In this document: positions 8,570 to 18,482 of the stretch, one piece after another
How positions within the stretch are numbered: the first letter of the stretch is position 1
How the letters are laid out: every line of letters begins with the position of its first letter
DNA from: an uncultured Flavobacteriales bacterium
GTDB taxonomy: Bacteria; Bacteroidota; Bacteroidia; Flavobacteriales_D; CALLUQ01
Length of the DNA stretch: 56,529 nt
Direction: 5' to 3'
Assembly (NCBI GenBank): GCA_938010565.1
Contig: CALLUQ010000126.1
Coordinates: 1 to 56,529, forward strand
The notes under the pieces: generated by a model
What the model saw: only the letters and a program-made list of their open reading frames with translations
What the model was told of the DNA's origin: nothing
Database searches by the model: none
Made by a program: the position numbers and the translations under genes

Positions 8570-8777
8570 TCCATGTCCATCCCTTTTTTTTCACCGATGC
8601 TTTTTTACCTCTGAAACGGCCTTCCAATATTTCACATTCTTCCCTGCTTCCCGATTTAATTACATGAACTTTTAAGAACTCAGGTAATGGCCAGATAAGC
8701 GTATTATTTAATTTTACTTTTAACCAGCCGTTACCACCTAATTTTTCGATATAGCCAAAATATGATTCGTAACCCAT
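8502..8777 (-). pseudogene. L,D-transpeptidase-like protein, N-terminal part before a frameshift
   Basis: Starts with ATG at 8777 (MGYESYFGYIEKLGGNGW) and runs 91 residues before stopping in the next frame's coding region. The true protein-like sequence is good up to about WTWSDWDGSFF, then changes to low-quality sequence exactly at the homopolymer at 8547-8553. A corrected gene would span 8162-8777, about 200 residues, with the catalytic motif in its C-terminal half. The N-terminal domain is not one I recognise; it is followed by a basic, lysine-rich segment (RGKKASVKKKGW). Confidence 0.5.
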
Positions 8778-8933
8778 AACATTTCTATTGAACTAATATA
8801 CGAATTACGAGTGTCTTAGAAGTATAAAGCCAGCCTCATCCCTTTTACCGCGTAAAAGAAGGGCGTACTTTACCGAAAACTTACCTGCCGGCCATGCTAC
8901 TTTAAATGCATGTTCTGATCTTGCTGTTCCGGC

Positions 8934-9458
8934 CTACCGGTCGTTGGCAGAAAGTGGTTTCCAATCCATACCTGCAAAAAAATCATCCAACCATGCTTCG
9001 TATTCCTTAAGCTTGGCTGGAGCCTGATACCGGTTTTTGATGCGTTTGTTTTGTTGGTATGCATGAACGGAAGTGATAACGACAGGCAGATCGGTCAACA
9101 TTTTGTTGTTGTAGGCATCGTTCATCTCAAAATAACCCGATGCTTTCGCTTTATCATAGATCTCCTGCATTTTATCCGGGCCGATCGTGGTATGGAATGT
9201 GCCTTCCTCAGCAACCCATTTAACGGCATCGTATACGACATACCCGCTTTTAAACACCCTGATCTTGTAAATCGGGCAAGTGCCAAAACAAGGTTGCCTT
9301 TCAATGGAAGCAAAGAGGGTATCGCCGGGAATGGCGTTGGCGAAGTTGGCGTAAGGATCTTTCCGAAAACCGTTGTGCGTCTTTTTAACTCCTTTACAGC
9401 CCTGGAGCATGGCTACACTGGCAACCATAAACGCAAAAAGAAAGAAAGTACGTTTCAT
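8934..9458 (-). CDS. DUF6438 domain lipoprotein
   Basis: The ATG at 9458 gives MKRTFFLFAFMVASVAMLQGC, a clean lipoprotein signal with lipobox LQGC; the upstream in-frame ATG at 9485 adds nine polar residues and is less likely. The mature part contains ERQPCFGTCPIYKIRVF and SGYVVYD, the defining region of DUF6438 (PCFGxCPxY), with two conserved cysteines. Function of this domain is not known. It ends with a short helical domain (LKEYEAWLDDFFAGMDW). It sits 42 bp downstream of yidC on the same strand. Confidence 0.8.
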   Translation of the reverse strand: MKRTFFLFAFMVASVAMLQGCKGVKKTHNGFRKDPYANFANAIPGDTLFASIERQPCFGTCPIYKIRVFKSGYVVYDAVKWVAEEGTFHTTIGPDKMQEIYDKAKASGYFEMNDAYNNKMLTDLPVVITSVHAYQQNKRIKNRYQAPAKLKEYEAWLDDFFAGMDWKPLSANDR

Positions 9459-9500
9459 AAGCTGGAATTCAGAGGGCAAAAGCAAATTCCGGGCCGCAAT

Positions 9501-11495
9501 TTATTTACGCTTTGTTTTCTCGCGTTGCTGGCGTTGTACCTCTTCCAGCCGCTCCTGGAACTTCGATTTTTTTTTGGGACGTTTTTTGTTCTCTTCGATT
9601 TTCTCGCGGATCTTCCCTTCATTGATAAAGTAATTTTTTACCAACCACATCTGACCGATGGAGATCATATTGGCAAGAAAGTAGTAATAACTCAGGCCGG
9701 AACTGTAAGAGTTGAAAAAGAATAACATCATCACCGGAAAGAGGTACATCATCACTTTCATGTTGGGCATGCCTGGCTGAGCGCCCATTGTCATTTGTCC
9801 GCTATTCATGCGAGTATATAAGATCGTTGAACCGGCCATTAGCAAAGTAAACAAACTGATGTGGGCTCCGTAAAACGGGATATTAAACCCAAGGTCTAAA
9901 ATGGAATCATAAGCCGAAAGATCATCTGCCCAGAGAAAACCCTCCTGCCTCAACTCAATTGAAGACGGAAAAAACCGGAACATGGCGTAAAGAATGGGCA
10001 TCTGGATGAGCATTGGTACACAACCTGCCAGCGGGTTTACCCCGGTTTTCCGGTACAGCGCCATTTGCTCCTGTTGCTTCTTCATGGCATCCTTCTTATC
10101 CGGATATTTTTTCGTGAGGGCTTCCATTTCGGGTTTTAATACCCGCATTTTTGCACTCGACTTGTAGGTGCGATAAGTAATCGGAAGCAAAATGGATTTG
10201 ATGAGAAGGGTTAGGATAAGGATGATGATCCCATACGACATTCCGGTGCCTTCCAGCCAGTTAAAAACCTTTATCACCAGGTATTGATTGACCCATCCGA
10301 AAATGCCCCAGCCCAGATCGATCACCTGCTCATAATCACGGTTGTAGCGCTGTAGCGTTTGAAAGTGGTTGGGAGCAAACATAAATTCAAGGCGAGCCGA
10401 TGGGTTTGCTCCGCCTTCGTGTGCTTCAAAAACCAGATCTGCTTTGAGGCCACAGGTGTACGCATTGCCGGTCAGGTGTTCCCGCTTAACCATGGATTCG
10501 TTGGGTAAAAAACCTTTTTCGTTGACGATGAATGCCGAGAAGAAATTTTGTTTGAAATCTACCCAATAAGCAGCATGCTCCAGCGCCATCGAATCGGTAC
10601 CGGTTTCATAGAGGTAGTCGCGTTTTTCTTCAAAGCTTTTGAACATTACGGTGGTTGTTCGCCGCTCGGCCTCCACACTTTTCTCTTTGGCAGGTGCCAG
10701 AATTTTCCAGTCCAGGCGAAACTTTGGATGGCTCGGGTCAAACAAATGAGACAAGCCTACTGCTTTCACATCAAAATGCAAATGATAAGAGTTTCCGGCC
10801 AGGCCATACGTATACTCCAGATATTGAGAGGGGTTGTTGGCATACAAACGGAAAGTGATCGAACTGCTGTCGTTGCCTGTTACTTCAAACCCTTTGTCTT
10901 TGGTTTCCCAATACAAATTATTGGTGTTGTAACGTTGGCCATTTTCGGTAAAGTACAAACCAAAACCGGAAGTGGCCTTATCCATCAGATTAAGCGTAGA
11001 GTCTTCGTAAGAATCATACTTTTTATAGCCTTTGATCGCTACCGAAGTGACCCTTCCGCCTTTGCCGGAAAGCACCACTTTCATCTTTTCATTTTCCAGT
11101 ATGTAGTCTTGATCTTCCCCTTCCGCAGCCATTGCAAATGAACCGTATTTGCTGTTGCGTGCTAAGGATTTGGCTTTGGCACGTTGCCTTTTTTCCGCTG
11201 CTTTAACCGTTGCAAGGGAATCTGCCATCCACGGATCGGTTTGGCGGAGTTCTTCGAGATAAAGAGCGTCTGCGGTAGCTATTGAGTCTTCCCGCATTCG
11301 AATAAGCCTGTTGAGCGAATCTTTTTCCGCCTGATTCGCAATCTGTTGTTGTTGGCGGTTGAAATACTCCGCTTTCGCAATGCTGTCTCTGATTTGTTGG
11401 CTCCGGAATTCGGTTTCCGATGGGGTGTTAAAAATGGAAAAACCAATCAGAATGGCGGCAATCAATACCAACCCGGTAAGCGTATTCTTATCCAT
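9501..11495 (-). CDS. yidC: Membrane protein insertase YidC
   Basis: A 664-residue inner-membrane insertase for SecYEG-dependent and independent substrates. The start MDKNTLTGLVLIAAILIGFS is the typical YidC start with the first membrane helix at about 5-20; a longer in-frame start at 11576 is not supported. A coiled, charged segment (about 30-105) precedes the large periplasmic beta domain (about 120-370). The C-terminal insertase core is clear: YGIIILILTLLIKSILLP, TYRTYKSSAKM, then NPLAGCVPMLIQMPILYAMF, and further helices. The tail is very basic (KKRPKKKSKF...KTKRK), suited to ribosome contact. pyrG lies 136 bp upstream on the same strand, a pairing common in Bacteroidota. Confidence 0.97.
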   Translation of the reverse strand: MDKNTLTGLVLIAAILIGFSIFNTPSETEFRSQQIRDSIAKAEYFNRQQQQIANQAEKDSLNRLIRMREDSIATADALYLEELRQTDPWMADSLATVKAAEKRQRAKAKSLARNSKYGSFAMAAEGEDQDYILENEKMKVVLSGKGGRVTSVAIKGYKKYDSYEDSTLNLMDKATSGFGLYFTENGQRYNTNNLYWETKDKGFEVTGNDSSSITFRLYANNPSQYLEYTYGLAGNSYHLHFDVKAVGLSHLFDPSHPKFRLDWKILAPAKEKSVEAERRTTTVMFKSFEEKRDYLYETGTDSMALEHAAYWVDFKQNFFSAFIVNEKGFLPNESMVKREHLTGNAYTCGLKADLVFEAHEGGANPSARLEFMFAPNHFQTLQRYNRDYEQVIDLGWGIFGWVNQYLVIKVFNWLEGTGMSYGIIILILTLLIKSILLPITYRTYKSSAKMRVLKPEMEALTKKYPDKKDAMKKQQEQMALYRKTGVNPLAGCVPMLIQMPILYAMFRFFPSSIELRQEGFLWADDLSAYDSILDLGFNIPFYGAHISLFTLLMAGSTILYTRMNSGQMTMGAQPGMPNMKVMMYLFPVMMLFFFNSYSSGLSYYYFLANMISIGQMWLVKNYFINEGKIREKIEENKKRPKKKSKFQERLEEVQRQQREKTKRK

Positions 11496-11516
11496 AGAGG
11501 GATGAATTTGAACGGG

Positions 11517-11524
11517 CAAAGATA
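11517..11524 (-). promoter_or_regulatory. Probable -7 promoter box of yidC
   Basis: Minus-strand TATCTTTG, exact to TAnnTTTG, 22 nt upstream of the yidC ATG at 11495. This also argues against the longer ORF start at 11576. It suggests yidC can be transcribed independently of pyrG. Confidence 0.5.
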
Positions 11525-11631
11525 CCAATTCTCTATCGAAGACGGTTGAAGAGCAGTAAGATTTTGCAATATGCACTGCCTTTTGCAGTAGTTTGCTGAA
11601 AAGCAGAGGATTGAAAAAGAAAAAAGGAGAG

Positions 11632-13266
<1,635 letters not shown>

Positions 13267-13287
13267 TTAAACGATCACTACGGGAAT

Positions 13288-13295
13288 CAAAGTTA
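13288..13295 (-). promoter_or_regulatory. Probable -7 promoter box of pyrG
   Basis: Minus-strand TAACTTTG, exact to TAnnTTTG, 36 nt upstream of the pyrG ATG. The same octamer is found upstream of purB, so both nucleotide genes share the box; this may only reflect the consensus. Confidence 0.45.
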
Positions 13296-13453
13296 TGAAT
13301 AAAATGGTACCGGATTGCTTTTTCGGTTTGATAATGCCTGAAAAGGCTATTTTTTCTCCATACCCCTGTAAGGCTTTGCCGGAACGTTTTGGATGACCTG
13401 ATTGTACCTTACTTCGGAGGTGCATAAACCATAAACCTGCACGAGAGAAGAGG

Positions 13454-15835
13454 TTACCACGAGAAACCTACACCCACACTTGGGAGAACAGGCAACTGGT
13501 CTACCCGTTCCCGGGTGATCCGGTTGACATAAAAGATGTTTTTACGGTTGTAAACATTGGTAATGCCGAAGTGGGCATCCAGTTGGGTTTTCTTAAACGT
13601 CCAGGTGCGATGAATGTCAACATCCAGGCGGTGGTAATAAGGAAGGCGTCCGCCGTTTAGTTCGCCGTAAATGGTGCCCAATTCGCCATTGTTGGTGGTG
13701 TAGTCGGTGCTGATGCCGTCCTGAAAATTCTGCAACTCAAAATGGCCTTGTGTTTGGGTAAAGGGGAGGCCGGATCCCAGATTCCAACGGGCGGTTACTT
13801 TGTAAACGCCTTCTTTGGGTTGGCCCGTTTTGTCTTTTTCTTTCGACTTTCCGAAGGCATACGAAGCGACCAGATTGATGTTGTGCCGACGGTCGAATAC
13901 CGGGGAATAGCGCATCAAACCATCCCAACGGTTTACCTTACCCAGGGAGTATACGGCCCAAAAATATCGGTGGTCTTTCTGGTATTTCAACACGATATCT
14001 ATTCCTTGTGCATCGCCCGTTTCAACAATGAAATCTTTTTTCAGAACATCCGGTCGCGCATGATTGGCCGCGTTATCGTCGAAAATTTTGTTCCGGTTCA
14101 TGTTGGTGAGTTGGGTAAACCATTTCTTATATGTTTCTATGTTGATCTCAATTTCGTCCGTAAGGTCAAACTCAAACCCGAAAATGGCGTGGTTGGCTTT
14201 TTGCAGCGAGTGGGTAACGGGTATTTCGGTTCCATTTTCGGTAAGAAATTCATCCTGAAGGTTATTAGGACCGGAAAGAAAACCATAAAAGAGGTTGACG
14301 ATATCGCGGTCGGAGTTGGCACTGATGAGGTTTTGCGAATACATGCCACCGGCAGCTTTGAAACGCAACCGATCGGTGGCCATGTACTTTAATCCCAAAC
14401 GGGGTTCGGGCGAAATGACATCCACCGAAGAATAGTATTGGATGCGAAAGCCAGGTTCGAGCAAAAACAGCCTTTTCTTCATGATGTAAGAAAAGAACCC
14501 TCCCAATTCGGTGGTGTTTTCATTTTGTGAGATCTCACGTCTTACGGCATTATAAAAGGCAAATTTTGTAGCGTATCCGTTTACATCAAAACCATATTTC
14601 AGCTCATCTTTGCCAATGTAGTACTTGAAACCAAGGCCAAAACTGAAACCGTTAATTTTACTGGAACGGGGCAAGGAAGCATCTGTATCGTTGTTGACTT
14701 GCTCTTCCAGCGAAATGCCGTATTCGGAAATGGAGAAATTACCCATCATTAAAAGCGGCGAATTGCCCGGTACAAGAATAAAATTACTTCCGATCCCCCA
14801 TGAGTCCCAACGAAAATCCTGAACGGCCTGGTATTTTACACGGTCGTTGTAATTGAACCCAAAAATGTTGAATTTGGATCCGTTGCCTCCGTGAAAAGAT
14901 ATTTTTCCATACACATCCGTAAAGTTGAAAGGCAACCCAAGAGAGTCAATGCCTTCAACCGGAGTGTATAGTACTTTCGAGGTTTGTTCAAGGTAAGAGG
15001 TTTTTCCGGAAAAAAGGTAAGAGATAGAAGCGCCTGTTCCCTGGTCTTTTTTCAACGGACCTTCCAGGCTCAATTTGGCCATAAACGGGCTGACAGATGT
15101 TCGGCCTTCGTGCTCCTTTTTGTTTCCGTCGCGGGTGGTAATATCCATTACACTCGAAATACGGCTGCCGTATTCGGCATTAAAACCACCGGTGTAAATG
15201 TCGGCCTCGCGAATGATATCGGTATCGAAAACAGAGAAAAAACCAATGGAGTGAAAAGGGTTATAAATCACCATTCCGTCGAGCAATACTTTATTTTGTA
15301 TGGGCGATCCGCCCCGAATGTACAGCTGCCCGCCCTGGTCTCCGGTAAAAACTACACCCGGTAAGGTTTGCATGTAAGTAGCAATATCGGCTTCGCCCCC
15401 CACCGTAGGGACATATCCCATAATGGTGGGCGTGGCGGTAATTTCGGATACCGAAACATCGGTTACCTGCGGACGTGTATCCGTTATCTCTACCGTTTGT
15501 GTGGAGATAGATGTTTCGGACATGCTGAGTTTTTTAGAAACAATTTGCCCCTTTCGGGTGATTTCTACCGGAACGGCAACCGTTTCAAAACCTAAACTCT
15601 TGGCAAATAGTGTGTAACTCCCAATAGGTACGCCTGAGATGGTGAAATAACCGTTGTTATCGGTGGTGGCACCAAACTTCACATCCTTGTCGATGTATAT
15701 GCTCACGTAAGGCATGGTTTCGGAGTTACTTGCATGGTATACAAAACCCCGAATGGTGCCCGCTTGTGCCGAAGCATCTATGCTTAAGGAGGTGAAAACG
15801 ATCAGTAAAAGACCAATGTACCGTAACTCACGCAT
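13454..15835 (-). CDS. TonB-dependent outer-membrane receptor
   Basis: A 793-residue receptor. Signal peptide at residues 1-23 (ending IDASAQA), then a carboxypeptidase-regulatory-like domain (about 25-105, GTIRGFVYHASNSETMPYVS... NGYFTISGVPIGSYTLFAKS), then a plug domain (about 130-235) with GGQLYIRGGSPIQNKVLLDG and NAEYGSRISSVMDITTRDGN, and a C-terminal beta barrel ending in aromatic VGVGFSW. It is not followed by a SusD partner, so it is not a classic glycan-uptake SusC; substrate unknown. It stands alone between pyrG and holA, with its own upstream region of about 220 bp (15836-16058) shared with the holA 3' end. Confidence 0.92.
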   Translation of the reverse strand: MRELRYIGLLLIVFTSLSIDASAQAGTIRGFVYHASNSETMPYVSIYIDKDVKFGATTDNNGYFTISGVPIGSYTLFAKSLGFETVAVPVEITRKGQIVSKKLSMSETSISTQTVEITDTRPQVTDVSVSEITATPTIMGYVPTVGGEADIATYMQTLPGVVFTGDQGGQLYIRGGSPIQNKVLLDGMVIYNPFHSIGFFSVFDTDIIREADIYTGGFNAEYGSRISSVMDITTRDGNKKEHEGRTSVSPFMAKLSLEGPLKKDQGTGASISYLFSGKTSYLEQTSKVLYTPVEGIDSLGLPFNFTDVYGKISFHGGNGSKFNIFGFNYNDRVKYQAVQDFRWDSWGIGSNFILVPGNSPLLMMGNFSISEYGISLEEQVNNDTDASLPRSSKINGFSFGLGFKYYIGKDELKYGFDVNGYATKFAFYNAVRREISQNENTTELGGFFSYIMKKRLFLLEPGFRIQYYSSVDVISPEPRLGLKYMATDRLRFKAAGGMYSQNLISANSDRDIVNLFYGFLSGPNNLQDEFLTENGTEIPVTHSLQKANHAIFGFEFDLTDEIEINIETYKKWFTQLTNMNRNKIFDDNAANHARPDVLKKDFIVETGDAQGIDIVLKYQKDHRYFWAVYSLGKVNRWDGLMRYSPVFDRRHNINLVASYAFGKSKEKDKTGQPKEGVYKVTARWNLGSGLPFTQTQGHFELQNFQDGISTDYTTNNGELGTIYGELNGGRLPYYHRLDVDIHRTWTFKKTQLDAHFGITNVYNRKNIFYVNRITRERVDQLPVLPSVGVGFSW

Positions 15836-16058
15836 GCTTTTTTAGATTATGAGGAGTTGAAAGTAATAATAATAATCAACAAAGCGCTTTGCAGGCCGTT
15901 TGTGCCATTATTAACCGACCCATTTGAAGGGCTACAACCTACCGGAGCGGAACGTACACTGAAAAACGGTGCCGGATTTACAAACAACGGTTTGTTTTTG
16001 CGGTGCGAAAGGTGGTTTATGGCATTCGAACTTCAGCCCATACAAAACCTGTTCTCGC

Positions 16059-17069
16059 TCAGTGAAGAATTTTCCAGACGAGTTCTTTCAGCAGTTGGCC
16101 GCTGTTTGCACTGAGGTTATTTACGCCTTTGGACTTTAAATCGTATTCCCGTAAATCACTGATGATCCGCGCTACTTTTCCTGCTTTGTAAAGCCGGGCA
16201 GCCATTTGATAGTCTTTCACAAAAAACGGATGCACCCGCAATTCGGCGGCCACACTTTTTTCGTTTTTATCGGGCAGATAATGGTACAGCATTATCTTAC
16301 TAAAGTAGTTGTACAACCCCGATAAAACGACCGGCAAAGGATGGTTTTTAGGATCTGCTGCGAAATAATTGACCATCCGGTTGGCTTTCAGCAGATCTCT
16401 TTTTGCCAGAGCATGCTGCAATTCAAAGATATTATAATCCTTGCTGATGCCGATGTTGCTCTGAATGACTTCGCGGCTGACCTCGCTTCCGGCCGGAAGA
16501 ATCAGTGCGAGTTTGTCCATCTCATTGGCAATTTTTCCAAGATCGTTTCCGAGGTATTCGCTTAGCATCTGGCAGGTGGGCACATCGATTTGAAACCCCA
16601 GGCCTTTTACATACGAACGGATCCAATCCGGGACCTTGTAATCCCGCAATTTGTCGGAATTAAAAACCACGGCATGTTTGGCAATCGATTTATAAAATGC
16701 CTTTCGTTTATCGATGGTTTTGTACTTGTGGGCCATCACCAGCAAGGTGCTGCTCAAAGGGTTTTCAACATATCCCTGCAACTCCTCGATCTTTTTCAGT
16801 TTCTGAGCTTCCTTTACGATGACCACCTGGTGGTTGGCCATCAAAGGAAAACGCCTGGCCATACCCATCAACGCATGTATTTCCGTATCGTTGCCATACA
16901 CCACGGTTTGGTTGAATTCTTTTTCATCGGCGCTCAACACATTTTTTGCGATGTAGTTGGTAACTTTATCGATAAAATAAGGCTCTTCGCCCATGAGCAG
17001 ATATACCGGGTGGTATTTCTTATTTTTGAGATCACGCATGATCTCTTCATATTTCATTGCGCCGGCCAT
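16059..17069 (-). CDS. holA: DNA polymerase III subunit delta
   Basis: Clamp-loader subunit that opens the beta clamp. 336 residues. The N-terminal MRDLKNKKYHPVYLLMGEEPYFIDKVTNYI is the typical HolA start region (…PVYLLxGEExxxIDK); the middle has PLMANHQVVIVKEAQKLKK and PDWIRSYVKGLGFQID, and the C-terminal part the collar-type helices (MLYHYLPDKNEKSVAAELRVHPFFVKDY). An inner ATG at 17057 (MKYEEIM) aligns better with relatives than the ATG at 17069, so the true start may be 4 codons later. Located 66 bp downstream of the AMP nucleosidase on the same strand. Confidence 0.93.
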   Translation of the reverse strand: MAGAMKYEEIMRDLKNKKYHPVYLLMGEEPYFIDKVTNYIAKNVLSADEKEFNQTVVYGNDTEIHALMGMARRFPLMANHQVVIVKEAQKLKKIEELQGYVENPLSSTLLVMAHKYKTIDKRKAFYKSIAKHAVVFNSDKLRDYKVPDWIRSYVKGLGFQIDVPTCQMLSEYLGNDLGKIANEMDKLALILPAGSEVSREVIQSNIGISKDYNIFELQHALAKRDLLKANRMVNYFAADPKNHPLPVVLSGLYNYFSKIMLYHYLPDKNEKSVAAELRVHPFFVKDYQMAARLYKAGKVARIISDLREYDLKSKGVNNLSANSGQLLKELVWKILH

Positions 17070-17135
17070 GAGGGTGAAAAATGGAATGTGAAGGTAAATG
17101 TAGTGAATGCAAAAAGGAACGGGAAAGCAAAATTT

Positions 17136-17909
17136 TTATTCAAAGCGCAAGTGTCTGACGGTTTTTCCGTTATTGGATATTTCGTTCAAAGAATCGATGC
17201 CGATCCGAATGTGTTTTCGGAGGAATTTTTTACTGACCAGCTTATCGCTTTCATCCGTTTTTACCCCTTCCGGGATCATGGGCTGGTCGGAAACCAGTAA
17301 CAAAGCACCTACCGGAATGGAATTGGAAAATGCAGTAGTGAAAAGGGTGGCCGTTTCCATATCGATGGCCATAGCTCTTATTTTTCGCAGGTACATTTTG
17401 AACATTTCATCGTGTTCCCAAACACGGCGGTTCGTGGTATAAACGGTTCCGGTCCAATAATCCAGCCCATATTCCCGTACCGTATGGGAAATGGCCCGTT
17501 GCAAGTTAAAAGAAGGCAAAGCCGGCACTTCGGGCGGGAAATAATCGTCGGAGGTCCCATCGCCACGAATGGCTGCGATCGGCAGCACCATATCGCCCAG
17601 TTTGTTTTTTCGTTTCAGGCCACCGCATTTTCCTAAAAAAAGCACTGCCTTGGGTTTTATACTGCTGAGCAGATCCATAACCGTAGCAGCGTTGGCACTG
17701 CCCATGCCAAAATTGATCATGGTAATGAGGCCTGCCGTAGCATTGGGCATCGCTTTATCGAGGCCTTTGATGGGCACACGATGGATCTCGGCAAACAGGC
17801 GAACATAGTTGTTAAAATTTGTTAGCAGAATATAATCTCCGAAATCTTCCGGTTCCGTACCGGTATAGCGAGGCAACCAATTATCAACGATCTCTTTTTT
17901 TGTTTTCAT
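17136..17909 (-). CDS. amn: AMP nucleosidase (short Bacteroidota form)
   Basis: Hydrolyses AMP to adenine and ribose 5-phosphate. 257 residues, phosphorylase superfamily: FGMGSANAATVMDLL near residues 67-82, FLGKCGGLKRKNKLGD (95-110), GTSDDYFPPEVPALPSF, and the nucleoside-binding AIDMETATLFTTAF with LLLVSDQPMIPEG. It lacks the long N-terminal regulatory domain of the E. coli enzyme, as is usual in Bacteroidota. The symbol amn is by family; the specificity for AMP over other purine nucleotides is inferred. It is divergent from the HsdR-N-type gene, sharing a short intergenic region. Confidence 0.88.
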   Translation of the reverse strand: MKTKKEIVDNWLPRYTGTEPEDFGDYILLTNFNNYVRLFAEIHRVPIKGLDKAMPNATAGLITMINFGMGSANAATVMDLLSSIKPKAVLFLGKCGGLKRKNKLGDMVLPIAAIRGDGTSDDYFPPEVPALPSFNLQRAISHTVREYGLDYWTGTVYTTNRRVWEHDEMFKMYLRKIRAMAIDMETATLFTTAFSNSIPVGALLLVSDQPMIPEGVKTDESDKLVSKKFLRKHIRIGIDSLNEISNNGKTVRHLRFE

Positions 17910-17948
17910 GGGTTCTGTTTTATGATGAAACAGTCGCGGAAAGCTTGC

Positions 17949-17956
17949 TATCTTCG
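17949..17956 (+). promoter_or_regulatory. Probable -7 promoter box of the HsdR-N-type gene
   Basis: TATCTTCG, one mismatch from TAnnTTTG, ending 7 nt before the ATG at 17964. Transcription would start very close to the ATG, giving a leaderless or near-leaderless message. Confidence 0.35.
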
Positions 17957-17963
17957 CAGTACC

Positions 17964-18422
17964 ATGAGTACCTTACAAATGCCACGTCTGAACCTCCCGG
18001 AAATGCCTGTCAAAGTTAGAATGGAGGGAGATAGAAAACAAATATGGGATCCCACTCGTAAACGTTTTGTGGTCCTTTCTCCGGAAGAATGGGTACGGCA
18101 GCACTTTGTGCATTATCTGATCCGGAAGAAGCGGGTACCCGCTTCGCTTATTGCGGTAGAAATGGGTTTCAAATTAAACGGGATGCAAAAACGGAGTGAT
18201 TTGGTTATTCATACCCGGATGGGTGTGCCCTGGCTTATTGTGGAGTGCAAAGCTTCGGACGTTAAAATCAACCAGGCTGTATTTGATCAGATCGCCCGGT
18301 ACAATATGGCACTGCAAGTAGCGTATTTGGTGGTTACCAATGGCATGGAACATTATTGTTGTAAGATGGACCATGCCAACGAAAGCTGGAATTTCATTCC
18401 GGATATTCCCGCTTTTGGATGA
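17964..18422 (+). CDS. HsdR N-terminal-like PD-(D/E)xK domain protein
   Basis: A 152-residue protein corresponding only to the N-terminal nuclease-type domain of type I restriction R subunits (HSDR_N_2 group). Motif elements: KRSDLVIHTRMGVPWLIVECKA contains the D...ExK core (D at about 79, E and K in VECKA), and EEWVRQHFVHYLI before it is the conserved helix. There is no helicase and there are no hsdM or hsdS genes nearby, so it is not a restriction system. Its fixed place between amn/holA and other housekeeping genes suggests a cellular role. I chose ATG 17964 because of the promoter-like box just upstream; the frame is open from 17922. Confidence 0.8.
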   Translation: MSTLQMPRLNLPEMPVKVRMEGDRKQIWDPTRKRFVVLSPEEWVRQHFVHYLIRKKRVPASLIAVEMGFKLNGMQKRSDLVIHTRMGVPWLIVECKASDVKINQAVFDQIARYNMALQVAYLVVTNGMEHYCCKMDHANESWNFIPDIPAFG

Positions 18423-18482
18423 TTTTTTTTCCAAAGCCAAGTCTGCACTTGTAATAAACAAAGCGTTGATCTGGAGTTCGAT

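Noticed and set aside
10548..11141. 197-codon plus-strand ORF within yidC
   Set aside because: Antisense to a well-supported insertase gene.
16590..17300. 236-codon plus-strand ORF
   Set aside because: Antisense to holA and amn, which are both clear.
17964..18422. A type I restriction-modification system
   Set aside because: Only the N-terminal domain is present; no helicase, hsdM or hsdS.
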